The translations under genes were made by a program, and so were the position numbers. Shown piece by piece: positions 33,397-42,526 of a stretch of DNA of 60,729 nucleotides. Below the pieces are notes generated by a model. It did not search any database, was not told where the DNA came from, and saw nothing but the letters and a program-made list of their open reading frames with translations. The first letter of the stretch is position 1. Every line of letters begins with the position of its first letter. This DNA comes from Candidatus Magnetobacterium casense (lineage in GTDB: Bacteria > Nitrospirota > Thermodesulfovibrionia > Thermodesulfovibrionales > Magnetobacteriaceae): positions 37,501 to 98,229 of the forward strand of contig NZ_JMFO01000010.1 in NCBI RefSeq assembly GCF_000714715.1, given 5' to 3'.

Positions 33397-34409
33397 AAAA
33401 AATATTGGTAACAGGGGCAGCGGGATTTATCGGTTTTCACCTGTGCAAGAGATTGCTTGATATAGGGCGCAACGTTGTTGGCATTGACAACCTAAACGAT
33501 TACTATGATGCCACACTGAAATTAAACAGGCTTAAGCAGATTTATGGCAGAGGCGGGTTCAGGTTTGTAAAGATGGATATATCGGACAGAGATGCCATGC
33601 GGGCCTTGTTTGAGACGGAGGTCTTTGACTGTGTTGTAAACCTTGCAGCTCAGGCGGGTGTCAGATATTCGCTGGTTAATCCCTATGCCTACATACAGAG
33701 CAATGTCAACGGTTTCCTCAACATCCTTGAGGGTTGCAGGTTTAACGGGGTCAAACACCTTGTCTTTGCCTCATCTAGTTCCGTCTACGGTGCAAACAGG
33801 GACAAGCCCTTCAGCGTAGAGCACAACGTAGACCATCCCATATCACTATATGCTGCGACTAAGAAGTCCAACGAGTTGATGGCCCATACGTATGCAAGTC
33901 TGTACGGGATACCTTGTACGGGGCTTAGATTTTTCACGGTATACGGGCCGTGGGGCCGTCCGGATATGGCACTCTTTCTCTTCACCGATGCAATCCTCAA
34001 CAACAGGGCCATAGACGTGTTTAACTACGGAAAGATGGTCAGGGACTTCACCTATATAGACGATATCATAGAGGGGGTTGTCAGGGTAACAGACCGTGTG
34101 CCCCAACCTGATCCACACTGGAGCGGCGGTGTATCAAACAGCTTTGCCCCCTACAGGCTCTACAACATCGGTAACAATACACCCGTTGCCCTGATGCGCT
34201 TTATCGAGTGTATAGAGGATGCCCTTGGCAAGAAGGCCCGGAAAAACTTCATGGCAATCCAGGCCGGCGATGTGGAAGAGACATATGCCGATATTATGGG
34301 CCTCGAAAGGGATGTCGATTTCAGACCGTCAACCCCCATAGAGATTGGTATCAGGGCGTTTGTCAACTGGTACACGACATACTATCAGGATAATGAAACA
34401 CCTATGTAA
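33393..34409 (+). CDS. NAD-dependent sugar epimerase (UDP-glucuronate 4-epimerase type)
   Basis: A 338-aa extended SDR: GAAGFIGFHLCKRLL, Ser in FASSSSVYG, and the catalytic YAATK. The LNDYYDATLKLNRL block resembles CapI/GlcA 4-epimerases, which act on the product of a nucleotide-sugar dehydrogenase such as the gene just upstream. The two probably make a uronic-acid sugar for surface polysaccharide. Confidence 0.9.
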   Translation: MKKILVTGAAGFIGFHLCKRLLDIGRNVVGIDNLNDYYDATLKLNRLKQIYGRGGFRFVKMDISDRDAMRALFETEVFDCVVNLAAQAGVRYSLVNPYAYIQSNVNGFLNILEGCRFNGVKHLVFASSSSVYGANRDKPFSVEHNVDHPISLYAATKKSNELMAHTYASLYGIPCTGLRFFTVYGPWGRPDMALFLFTDAILNNRAIDVFNYGKMVRDFTYIDDIIEGVVRVTDRVPQPDPHWSGGVSNSFAPYRLYNIGNNTPVALMRFIECIEDALGKKARKNFMAIQAGDVEETYADIMGLERDVDFRPSTPIEIGIRAFVNWYTTYYQDNETPM

Positions 34410-34461
34410 TCTTGTAATACATGAGGTAAGGTAAGCGAGTCAACAGTGGAGGGACTGACAG

Positions 34462-35436
34462 TTGGATGCCAATGAGTACTTTAATCGTGGCATAGCCTGG
34501 GGCAGAGGAGGAGACCATGACAGGGCTATCGCTGATATCACCAGGGCTATTGAGATAAACCCACAGGTGGCGGAGATGTATTCCTTTCGAGCTTTTTCCT
34601 GGCTTGAAAAAAACAACTACGACAAGGCGATTACTGATTACACCAGGGCTATAGAAATAAACCCACAGTTTACCTGGGCCTACTTTAGCCGTGGCTTTGC
34701 CTGGGATAAGAAAGGCTACCATGACAAGGCTATCGCTGATTGGACCAAGGCGGCAGAGCTTGGCTCCAAACATGCGCGGGAGCATTTAGCGTCTATCGGT
34801 TACAGGGCAGACAATGGTGCAACGAGTCCTCATGTGTCAGGCAACACCAGGCCAAAGGTAAGCAATATCGATATAACCCCGCGGGATGCCGATACGTATG
34901 TAAAGCGTGGTCGTGACTGCTTTGACAGGGGAGACTACGATAAAGCTATAATTAATTACACCAGGGCGATAGAGTTAGACCCGCGTCGGGCTGAGGTGTA
35001 CTTTTATCGAGGTCTTGCCTGGGTTGAAAAGATGGAATACGACAATGCTATTGCTGATTACACCATGGCTATTGAAATAAACCCGCAATTTGCTTGGGCG
35101 TACAATAACCGAGGTCTTGCCTGGGTTGAAAACGGAGAATGTGACAGGGCTATTGCCGATTACTCTAAGGCTATAGAGTTAGACCCGCGGTATGTTGGTG
35201 CGTATAACAATCGTGGCACTGTCTGGAGCAGAAAGGGGGACCGGGACAAAGCCATTGCCGATTATACCAAGGCCATTGAGCTTGACCCGCGGGATGCTTA
35301 TGCCTACTACCACCGTGGCATTGCTTACGACAAAAAGGGACGCTATGACAAGGCTATCACAGACTGGACCAGTGCGGCGCAACTTGGCTATACGAACGCA
35401 CAGGACAAACTGCGCTCCCTGGACCGCAAGTGGTAA
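34462..35436 (+). CDS. Tetratricopeptide repeat protein
   Basis: A 324-aa protein, TTG start 9 nt after GGAGGG. It has two blocks of tetratricopeptide repeats (about 3 plus 5), each with a consensus like Y.NRG.AW...G..D.AI.DY.KAIEL(D/N)P, separated by a linker at about 115-145. Each block ends in a short SEL1-like unit (AAELGSKHAREHL, AAQLGYTNAQDKL). There is no signal peptide. It is a cytoplasmic scaffold with an unknown partner. Confidence 0.88.
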   Translation: MDANEYFNRGIAWGRGGDHDRAIADITRAIEINPQVAEMYSFRAFSWLEKNNYDKAITDYTRAIEINPQFTWAYFSRGFAWDKKGYHDKAIADWTKAAELGSKHAREHLASIGYRADNGATSPHVSGNTRPKVSNIDITPRDADTYVKRGRDCFDRGDYDKAIINYTRAIELDPRRAEVYFYRGLAWVEKMEYDNAIADYTMAIEINPQFAWAYNNRGLAWVENGECDRAIADYSKAIELDPRYVGAYNNRGTVWSRKGDRDKAIADYTKAIELDPRDAYAYYHRGIAYDKKGRYDKAITDWTSAAQLGYTNAQDKLRSLDRKW

Positions 35437-35454
35437 CTCAGGGAGAAAAGGGAT

Positions 35455-35484
35455 TGTCAAAAACACAACTCTGTGTGGTAGAAT
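35455..35484 (+). promoter_or_regulatory. Probable leaderless promoter of the Uma2 gene
   Basis: TTGTCA, a 19-bp spacer and TAGAAT, the last ending 6 nt before the ATG at 35491. There is no ribosome site. The arrangement matches those before the coiled-coil genes. Confidence 0.45.
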
Positions 35485-35490
35485 ACACTT

Positions 35491-36012
35491 ATGGAGACAC
35501 AAACTTTAGAGAGAGATTTTGACCTGACCGAAATAATCAATGGGGTGGAGGTTATGGGGCCTAGTCCGTTTGGAAAGCATCAAGATGTGGTTGGCAATAT
35601 TTATGACCTTATACGTCAGCACATAAAAAAGACCAGGACAGGAAAAGTCTTCTGCTTACCGCTTGACGTTATCCTCAAAGATGGCCAACAAAGATTGCAA
35701 CCCGATATCTTGTTTATCAGAAAAGAGAACATGGGCATCTTCCAGGACTGGATCAGGGGAGTGCCTGACATGGTGTGTGAGATTGTATCCAAGTGGTCTC
35801 ACAGCAAGGATACGGTCATAAAAAAAGAAATATATGAGAGATACAAAGTTCCCGAATATTGGATAGTCATACCTGAGTTTAATACTATAGAGATTTTTAT
35901 AATTGATGGGGATAAATATAAGATATTCTCAGAGGCTACAGATGAGGGGCTGGTCAAGTCCAGGGTGATTGAGGGGCTGGAGGTAGACGTCAGGGACGTC
36001 TTTGAGGAGTAG
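35491..36012 (+). CDS. Uma2-family (DUF820) restriction-endonuclease-fold protein
   Basis: A 173-aa PD-(D/E)XK-fold protein of the Uma2 family. The core LQPDILFI, then VCEIVSKWSHSKDTVIKKEIYERYKVPEYWIV, matches the family, with Asp and Glu at metal positions. Such genes are often multicopy in environmental bacteria; their role is unknown. It may be leaderless (see promoter entry). Confidence 0.88.
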   Translation: METQTLERDFDLTEIINGVEVMGPSPFGKHQDVVGNIYDLIRQHIKKTRTGKVFCLPLDVILKDGQQRLQPDILFIRKENMGIFQDWIRGVPDMVCEIVSKWSHSKDTVIKKEIYERYKVPEYWIVIPEFNTIEIFIIDGDKYKIFSEATDEGLVKSRVIEGLEVDVRDVFEE

Positions 36013-36013
36013 A

Positions 36014-36032
36014 GGGGGGATTGTTACCCCCC
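36014..36032. terminator. Hairpin between convergent Uma2 and dapA genes
   Basis: GGGGGG-ATTGTTA-CCCCCC directly after the Uma2 stop. No T-run follows on either strand, so termination strength is uncertain. Confidence 0.45.
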
Positions 36033-36074
36033 TGCTGCTTATCTGCAAGTAGTTGCCGGCGGATGTTTGGATAT

Positions 36075-36947
36075 CTATATTAACTTGTATGCGGTGAGTA
36101 TGGCTTTGAGTTTTTCCCTGTTATCGTGGGACATGTCGCAGAGGGGGAGTCTGAACTCCTCGTTGATCTTGCCCATGAGTGCCAGGGCAGTCTTTACCGG
36201 TATGGGGTTGGTCTCAATAAACATGGCATTGCTTAATATTTCAAGGCTGTAATGCATCTCTCTGGCCTTGTCAATCTGTCCCTCCTGGATAAGCGAGCAC
36301 ATCTTTGCAACGGCCCCCGGCATCAGATTGGCCGTCACCGATATGACCCCCTTACCACCAAGCATCATCAGCGGAAAGGTGGTAAAGTCATCCCCTGAGA
36401 GGATGGTCATGTTATCACCACATAGGCGTATAACCTCACTTACCTGTTTCATATCCCCGCTGGCCTCTTTTATGGCGACTATGTTGTCAATCGCACTAAG
36501 ACGCGCTACCGTAGAGGGCATTATGTTCAGTGCAGTCCTGCCCGGGACGTTGTAGAGCACCTGCGGTATATCCACGGCCTCGGCCACTGCACGGTAATGA
36601 CGATACAACCCCTCCTGTGTGGGCTTGTTGTAGTAGGGACACACCAACAGCACACCATCAGCGCCAAGGGCCTTGGCCTTTTTCGTCATCTTGATTGTTT
36701 CATCGGTGGCATTGGCACCTGTGCCGGCTATAATCGCAACTCGCCTGGCCGCCGCCTCAACTGCTACCTCTATTACACGATAGTGTTCCTCGTACTCCAG
36801 TGTGGCCGATTCCCCTGTGGTGCCACAGGGGATTATAGCACTCGTGCCCTCTGCTATGTGCCACTGTATCAGCTCTCCATATGTCTTTTCATCAAAAACT
36901 CCGTTCTTAAAAGGTGTAACCAGGGCTACCATTGAGCCTTTAAACAT
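36075..36947 (-). CDS. dapA: 4-hydroxy-tetrahydrodipicolinate synthase
   Basis: A 290-aa aldolase of lysine/diaminopimelate synthesis, condensing pyruvate and aspartate semialdehyde. Motifs: CGTTGESATLEYEEH, YYNKPTQEGLYRHY, NVPGRTALNI, and the Schiff-base Lys in IVAIKEASGD. AGGAGG precedes the ATG. Full length, apparently monocistronic. Confidence 0.97.
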   Translation of the reverse strand: MFKGSMVALVTPFKNGVFDEKTYGELIQWHIAEGTSAIIPCGTTGESATLEYEEHYRVIEVAVEAAARRVAIIAGTGANATDETIKMTKKAKALGADGVLLVCPYYNKPTQEGLYRHYRAVAEAVDIPQVLYNVPGRTALNIMPSTVARLSAIDNIVAIKEASGDMKQVSEVIRLCGDNMTILSGDDFTTFPLMMLGGKGVISVTANLMPGAVAKMCSLIQEGQIDKAREMHYSLEILSNAMFIETNPIPVKTALALMGKINEEFRLPLCDMSHDNREKLKAILTAYKLI

Positions 36948-37056
36948 GTCTTCCTCCTGTATTTATACTTAAGGCTATTATTTTAGCAGGAACGGGGTTT
37001 GGTTATCAACATCGCAAGGTTCGGTGCATAAAATTTGTATTTTCTGTTTATGTCAC

Positions 37057-39738
37057 TTATGTGGCGTTGTGTGCCTGGGCCTCGCGCAACGCTGCCAGGG
37101 CACTTTCGAAATCGAATCCCCGTATTGCGTCATCGATCTTGCGATAGTGCCGGGGAAATACCGCATTGAGCATATCCGCGTTTGCGTCCAGGACATCTCC
37201 GGCCTCGGCATTGTCATCGGCAAGCAGGGAGTCAAGTTGTGCACAAACCATCTTAAGTTTTTCCGGGTCAACCTGACTCTGCACGGTTAGAGTCGGATCG
37301 GGCGGCAGCGCATGTTCCAACGCTGCTATTATTGTCGTAAGCTTGCCCTCGACAACCATAAGCTGTTGCTCAACGTATTGGCGCACCTGTTTTTCTTTGA
37401 GCATGGCCTCGAGTCTCTCTGCTTCCGATTGCACTTCCAACGCCCCGATGTTGCCCGCAACACCTTTGGTAGTGTGTGCAATACGCTCGGCGGTTTTCCA
37501 GTCATCTACGGTCAATGCCTCACGGACCTGGACAGGCATATTCTTTTGGCCCGCAACGAATTTTCTCAACATCGACAGATATAGTGAACGCTTGCCCAAT
37601 ACCCGCCGCAACCCGGAGTCCATGTCCAGTCCTGGCACGTTTGAGGGCAAATCGGGATTATCTGAAGGCTTGACCTCCTGCTTTGTTGCAAGCGAAATTC
37701 CGATACCCTCACGTGGCTTGACCCATTTCAGTAACGCTTTCCACAGCTCCTCGGGTTCGATAGGCTTGGCAATATGATCGTTCATGCCCGCCGCCATGCA
37801 CGTGTCTTTGTCAATCTGCATGGCATTAGCCGTCATTGCCACAATGGACAAATCCCTCAGCCGCTCGATTTTGCGGATCTCTACGGTTGCACTTACTCCG
37901 TTCATAACCGGCATCTGCATGTCCATCAGCACGATGTCGTAGTCTATGATCTGCGCCATACCCACCGCAATCTGTCCGTTGTCTGCAACGTCAACTACGA
38001 ACCCTGCATCCTTTAGCAATTCCGTGGCGACTTCCTGGTTTAGCTCGTTGTCTTCCACAAGCAACACGCGCGCACCCTTGATCGTTGCCAAGTTCTCCAT
38101 GGTCAGCGAGACACTCTCCAGGGTTGATTCGCGCCGCTCGATCTGCTTGTCGCCCATCACGAGCGCAATACTGTCAAATAGCGTGGAGGCGTTGATCGGT
38201 TTGATTATAAAGTCTGCAATCCCTACTTGCTCGGCCACCTTAATGATATCCTCCCGGCCATATGCAGTCACCATTATCAGGCGTGGCTGCTTTTGCAACG
38301 GGGCATTGCGTATGCGCTCGGCTACCTCGATACCGTCCATCACTGGCATCTGCCAGTCAATCATAATCAATTCGAAGGGCTTCCCCTGGCGATCGGCTGT
38401 GGCAATTACATCGAGAGCCTGACGACCACTCCTTGCCTCTTCAGCAACAAGAAACATGCCTTCCAGGAGAGTACACAGCACCAGACGTGCGTTGTCGTTG
38501 TCGTCCACGACCAGCACCCGTTTGCCGTGCAGGTCAGTGCCCAGTACACGCACGTGTGATTGTCCGGTTGCCTTGCCAAGGCGGACGGTGAACCAGAACG
38601 TGGAACCTTTGCCGTACTCGCTTTCGACTCCCACCTCCCCGCCCATTAATTCGGCGAGTTTCTTGGAAATGGCCAGGCCCAGACCGGTGCCACCATACCT
38701 GCGAGTGGTGGAGGTATCGGCCTGCTGGAAGCTCTGAAACAGCCTGACACGCTGCTCTTCTGTAAGCCCGATGCCGGTGTCTTTGACTGAGAAATACAGC
38801 AAGACGTTCTTGTCGGTCTCCTCGAGCTTGCGCACATGGACGTCGATCTCTCCATCTTCCGTGAACTTGACTGCGTTGTTGACGTAGTTGATCAGGATTT
38901 GCCCCAGCCGCAACGGGTCTCCGATCAAGTTGTAAGGAATGCCACGCTCCACGTCAAAAACAAGCTCCAATCCTTTAGTCGTCGTTTTTTCCACAATAAA
39001 ATTTGCAACGTTCTCCAGGAGCTTGTCCAGTTGCAGTTCGATGTGTTCGACAGTGAGTTTGCCTGCTTCAATCTTGGAGAAATCAAGAATGTCATTGATG
39101 ATGCCAAGGAGGTGTTGCCCCGAACCATGTATCTTTTTGATGAAGTCCCGTTGGCGTGGGGTCAGATCAGTTTTGAGTACCAGATGCGACATGCCGATGA
39201 TGGCGTTCATTGGTGTGCGAATTTCGTGACTCATGTTAGCGAGGAAGTCCGACTTGGCTTTCGTGGCGTCCTCGGCAACTTCCTTGGCCTGCATCATCTG
39301 TTCGTTTATCTTCTGCATTTCGCTGAAGAGTTCGTCGCGTGACTTTTCCGCGAAAACCTGTTGTAGCCGGTTGATTTGTTCTGTGGTGAGTGAGTGGTTG
39401 GTTAATTTACAACTGAACTGCAATGCCGGAGCACCTGAGTCGTCCGTTGTCCCTTGGGTAAGCCCAATCCTCGGCGGACAGTAAGGATGTATTGATGGCC
39501 TGGAAGGAACAAAAAGGATTACAAGTCGTGCTGCGTTGTCATTGTCCAATCTGAGATGAACAATAAGTGGCGGGTGTTTGGTCAGAGCGATTGCGCAATC
39601 TGAAAGCCATGCCGCTGTGAGTGCGCTCTCTAAATCTGATGTAACACACATCATGGCATTGATCAACTTGCGCCTGAACCCGATACAGGAGCGCTTGCTG
39701 CCAAGCGTTATGGACCCCAGGTTTTCTATCGCAGGCAT
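37057..39738 (-). CDS. Hybrid sensor kinase with two receivers and HPt
   Basis: An 893-aa soluble phosphorelay protein. N-terminal region (1-105) resembles a degenerate HATPase-like sensory module; a coiled coil (about 110-165) follows. Then HisKA with phospho-His in [13 protein letters not shown], an ATPase domain ([25 protein letters not shown]), receiver 1 ([11 protein letters not shown]), receiver 2 ([11 protein letters not shown]) and an HPt domain ([16 protein letters not shown]). All relay residues are present. It overlaps the RsbT-RsbX fusion by 13 nt and is the last gene of the stressosome-like operon, so it may be the output pathway. No DNA-binding domain. Confidence 0.92.
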   Translation of the reverse strand: MPAIENLGSITLGSKRSCIGFRRKLINAMMCVTSDLESALTAAWLSDCAIALTKHPPLIVHLRLDNDNAARLVILFVPSRPSIHPYCPPRIGLTQGTTDDSGAPALQFSCKLTNHSLTTEQINRLQQVFAEKSRDELFSEMQKINEQMMQAKEVAEDATKAKSDFLANMSHEIRTPMNAIIGMSHLVLKTDLTPRQRDFIKKIHGSGQHLLGIINDILDFSKIEAGKLTVEHIELQLDKLLENVANFIVEKTTTKGLELVFDVERGIPYNLIGDPLRLGQILINYVNNAVKFTEDGEIDVHVRKLEETDKNVLLYFSVKDTGIGLTEEQRVRLFQSFQQADTSTTRRYGGTGLGLAISKKLAELMGGEVGVESEYGKGSTFWFTVRLGKATGQSHVRVLGTDLHGKRVLVVDDNDNARLVLCTLLEGMFLVAEEARSGRQALDVIATADRQGKPFELIMIDWQMPVMDGIEVAERIRNAPLQKQPRLIMVTAYGREDIIKVAEQVGIADFIIKPINASTLFDSIALVMGDKQIERRESTLESVSLTMENLATIKGARVLLVEDNELNQEVATELLKDAGFVVDVADNGQIAVGMAQIIDYDIVLMDMQMPVMNGVSATVEIRKIERLRDLSIVAMTANAMQIDKDTCMAAGMNDHIAKPIEPEELWKALLKWVKPREGIGISLATKQEVKPSDNPDLPSNVPGLDMDSGLRRVLGKRSLYLSMLRKFVAGQKNMPVQVREALTVDDWKTAERIAHTTKGVAGNIGALEVQSEAERLEAMLKEKQVRQYVEQQLMVVEGKLTTIIAALEHALPPDPTLTVQSQVDPEKLKMVCAQLDSLLADDNAEAGDVLDANADMLNAVFPRHYRKIDDAIRGFDFESALAALREAQAHNAT

Positions 39739-40790
39739 TTGACCACCACACAGGAGGCATCGTCCGTCATTTTGCCGGTCTGAAGTATCACTTCCTGAGC
39801 GATTTGCCTTGCGGACAGTGACGAGCCGCGGACAAGGATGCTCGCCCTGGTGCTCTCCGATACTCCATCAGAAGCTATCACAACCAGGTCGCCGGGTGTC
39901 AGTCCAAATGTTTGAGCAAGAATACCCGGCAGTCTTTCACCGACAATGCCATCACGTGACACCCCTCTCCATGACCGTCCTCCAATCACTCGAATATGGA
40001 CATTGCCGATACCGGCAAAAGCAAGCCGGTGGCTGACGCAATCGAAAAAGGCCAATCCCACAGCCGCACCGCGCGTACCGGTTGCCATCCCATGCAGCAT
40101 CCGCAGCAGATGCTCTATATCTGTCGATGTTGCCGTCATCACAGCCTGGCCGAACTTCTGCGCCAGAAGGTGGGCCTGAGGTCCATGTCCGGAGACGTCG
40201 ATGATGCCAAAGAGCAACCCTGCCTCCACCGGGCGCAATACGGCTATGTCACCGCTGACGGTTTCACGCGGATGTGGGCGCACCTCTTGAGCGTACTCGA
40301 TCTTCATTATTACACCGGTGGCTTCGCCATGAGATTGCCGCCCGGATGCGCCGGGTCGTCCGGAGACACTAGCACCATTGAGCCATTTGCAGGCAACAAC
40401 CCTGGTTCCTTTCCCCACCGCTGTATCAATCTTCATCGTTGACATAATGCGCCCAACCGCCGGAAGTCCCAGGCCAAGCGTGCCGGCGCTACTGTATCCG
40501 TCCTGCATAGCCCGTTGTACATCACGAATGCCGGCTCCGTTGTCTTGCGCGATCACCTGGATTGCATCGTGTCCGTTATCAAAAACTCGAGCGAGTGATA
40601 TCGTACCCTTACCGGCAAACTTCAAAATGTTTGTGCCTAACTCTGAAACAACCGTGGATATAAGTACCTGGTCTTCGACACCGACATCCTTCATAAATGG
40701 CAGTGTCTTGGTCATAGCGACTGCCACGTGCAGGCCGGCCATGCTGTTGAGGTTAAAGCTGACGGAGGTAGACTCATTGGTGTCGCACAT
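39726..40790 (-). CDS. RsbT-like kinase fused to RsbX-like PP2C phosphatase
   Basis: A 354-aa protein from the ATG at 40790, 1 nt past the RsbS-like stop. The N-terminal half (about 15-135) is an anti-sigma-factor-type HATPase: [14 protein letters not shown] (N box), [11 protein letters not shown] (G1), [12 protein letters not shown] (G2). The C-terminal half (about 165-354) is a SpoIIE/PP2C-type phosphatase with DVSGHGP and [12 protein letters not shown]. In stressosomes RsbT phosphorylates the STAS proteins and RsbX dephosphorylates them; here both activities share one chain. Confidence 0.9.
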   Translation of the reverse strand: MCDTNESTSVSFNLNSMAGLHVAVAMTKTLPFMKDVGVEDQVLISTVVSELGTNILKFAGKGTISLARVFDNGHDAIQVIAQDNGAGIRDVQRAMQDGYSSAGTLGLGLPAVGRIMSTMKIDTAVGKGTRVVACKWLNGASVSGRPGASGRQSHGEATGVIMKIEYAQEVRPHPRETVSGDIAVLRPVEAGLLFGIIDVSGHGPQAHLLAQKFGQAVMTATSTDIEHLLRMLHGMATGTRGAAVGLAFFDCVSHRLAFAGIGNVHIRVIGGRSWRGVSRDGIVGERLPGILAQTFGLTPGDLVVIASDGVSESTRASILVRGSSLSARQIAQEVILQTGKMTDDASCVVVKCLR

Positions 40791-40791
40791 A

Positions 40792-41184
40792 TCAGCAGGC
40801 TTCTCTGTCCCCGAATCGTTGAAGGGCCTCGTCCAGGTCAAAAAAGTAGTTGATGCCTTCCGTTTCTGCCTGGACTTCGGTGAGATAGACAACGCTGCCG
40901 GCCTTGAGACTTACAATTGCTGTTTTGGCACCAAGTAAGCGGACTGAGGCGAGAAATGCTTTTACGCTCTGGAACTCCAGCAGATTGAGTACGTCCACGG
41001 CGGAGAAGTCGAGCACCACTGCCTTGATTTTGGTTTTTGCGGTTAGCTCAAGCACCACCTTGCACATGGTGTCAAAACCCTCCTCATCCAAATCCGGTTG
41101 CATTGTCACGACTATGACGCCTTTAGTCTTGGTTATTGCAACCTTGGAGTACAGGTCATGCGCAGACATGGACAAACCACTCAC
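40792..41184 (-). CDS. RsbS-like STAS protein lacking the usual phospho-Ser
   Basis: A 130-aa single STAS domain (about 15-115), comparable in size to RsbS. Aligned to the RsbS phospho-site region (DVVDS), this protein reads DVLNLLEFQ, so the phosphorylatable Ser appears replaced by Leu; the position was judged by eye. A later Met (41169) is an alternative start. It lies 5 nt downstream of the RsbR-like gene and 1 nt upstream of the kinase/phosphatase fusion. Confidence 0.82.
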   Translation of the reverse strand: MSGLSMSAHDLYSKVAITKTKGVIVVTMQPDLDEEGFDTMCKVVLELTAKTKIKAVVLDFSAVDVLNLLEFQSVKAFLASVRLLGAKTAIVSLKAGSVVYLTEVQAETEGINYFFDLDEALQRFGDREAC

Positions 41185-41189
41185 GCATC

Positions 41190-42431
41190 CTATGACTTCC
41201 CTCTGTGATCATCAGGTTGGAGGGTTCTTTTGCCGACAAGCAACTCACCAACCATCGTTAGTGCTGTCTCAAAGGCGTCTCGCAGCGTGGCTGTGGTACG
41301 GATAGACTCGACATTCACTCCAAGTTCCACAATCGTGCGAGCGATGGCTGGAGAGAGTCCGGAGATTATGGCTTCGCAACCCATAAGTCTGGTTGCCTTG
41401 GTAATCTTTATCAATTGATTAGCCACCGCGGTGTCTACAGTGGCCACTCCGCTGATGTCCAGAACGAACACTTTTGCGCGCATATCGGAAATCATACTGA
41501 GCGACTTGTTCATTATGTCCGAGGTGCGCATTGAATCGAGGACGCCGACAAGCGGGAGCAGCAGGATGCCCTCCCAGATCGGCGTCACAGGGGTGGACAT
41601 CTCCGCAACGGCGCGGTCCAGTTCGGTTCGGACTTTTTCGGCCTCTTGCGCTTCTAAAAGTGCGGCCTCGAGCGCTTCGCCCTGCCGGACGTTTGCGGTA
41701 ATGTCATAAGCGAACTTGACGACCTTTACGGGTCTCCCCTTTGGATCGAATATCGGAGAGTAGGTCGCCTCCAGCCAAATCGACTCCCCTGTCTTGGTGA
41801 ACCGCTCAAACCGGCCGCGGTTGAAGTTGCCTTGCGCAAGGGCAGTCCAGAATTGAGCGTATTCCTCAGAACCGGCATATTCCTTGCTCACGAACATCCG
41901 ATGGTGCTTACCTTCGATCTCGTGGCTGTCGTATCCCATGCGCTCCAGGAATATGTGGTTAGCCCTAAGAATCGTGCCATTGGTTGTAAACTCAATGACG
42001 GCCATGGACTTTTCAATTGCGGCAATCTTGCCTGAGTCGTTGGCAATTGCGAGCTTCTGGTCGGTGACATCGGTGGCGAATTTAATGACCTTGAGTGTCT
42101 TGCCGTCGGTACCGAGTACCGGGTTATAGGTTGCCTGCAACCAGACCTCGCGTCCACCTTTGGCCAGACGCATGTATTGAGCCGCGCTATACTGACCACC
42201 CTTGAGTTTTGCCCAAAATTCAACGTATTCGGGTGATACTGCAAAACCGGGGTCAACGAATATCCGGTGATGTTTGCCACGGATTTCGTCGATGGTGTAC
42301 CCCATGCATTGAAGGAACATGGCGTTGGCATCTATAATTTCACCGTCAGCCGTAAACTCGATGATAGCGTTAGAGCGGTCAATGGCACTGATGAGGGCCT
42401 TTGCCTCGTTCAAGTCACCCTTGTATTGCAT
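41190..42431 (-). CDS. RsbR-like stressosome sensor (PAS-PAS-STAS)
   Basis: A 413-aa protein: two tandem PAS domains of methyl-accepting-protein style (about 12-130 and 135-255; both have GKHHR(I/M)FV and the second W(L/E)xATY-type motif), a helical linker, and a C-terminal STAS domain (about 282-395). The STAS starts TPVTPIWEGILLLPLVG and has Thr residues at both RsbR phospho-positions (VDTAV and ARTIV). RsbR normally has a globin-like sensor domain; the PAS pair may bind haem or flavin. First gene of the operon. Confidence 0.9.
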   Translation of the reverse strand: MQYKGDLNEAKALISAIDRSNAIIEFTADGEIIDANAMFLQCMGYTIDEIRGKHHRIFVDPGFAVSPEYVEFWAKLKGGQYSAAQYMRLAKGGREVWLQATYNPVLGTDGKTLKVIKFATDVTDQKLAIANDSGKIAAIEKSMAVIEFTTNGTILRANHIFLERMGYDSHEIEGKHHRMFVSKEYAGSEEYAQFWTALAQGNFNRGRFERFTKTGESIWLEATYSPIFDPKGRPVKVVKFAYDITANVRQGEALEAALLEAQEAEKVRTELDRAVAEMSTPVTPIWEGILLLPLVGVLDSMRTSDIMNKSLSMISDMRAKVFVLDISGVATVDTAVANQLIKITKATRLMGCEAIISGLSPAIARTIVELGVNVESIRTTATLRDAFETALTMVGELLVGKRTLQPDDHRGKS

Positions 42432-42466
42432 GTGGTCCTCCTTACTTAAGGTCTTATTCTTAGATA

Positions 42467-42510
42467 TAGTATAGCATCACAGGATTTTTTACGGCAAGAA
42501 AGTTTTGTAT
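42467..42510. repeat. Dispersed short repeat R3, copy 1
   Basis: Contains ATCACAGGATTTTTTAC and GGCAAGAAA, shared with 56908-56952 (same orientation) and 52976-53032 (inverted). It lies in the upstream region of the stressosome-like operon. Confidence 0.7.
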
Positions 42511-42526
42511 CTCCGTCATTAGTTTC

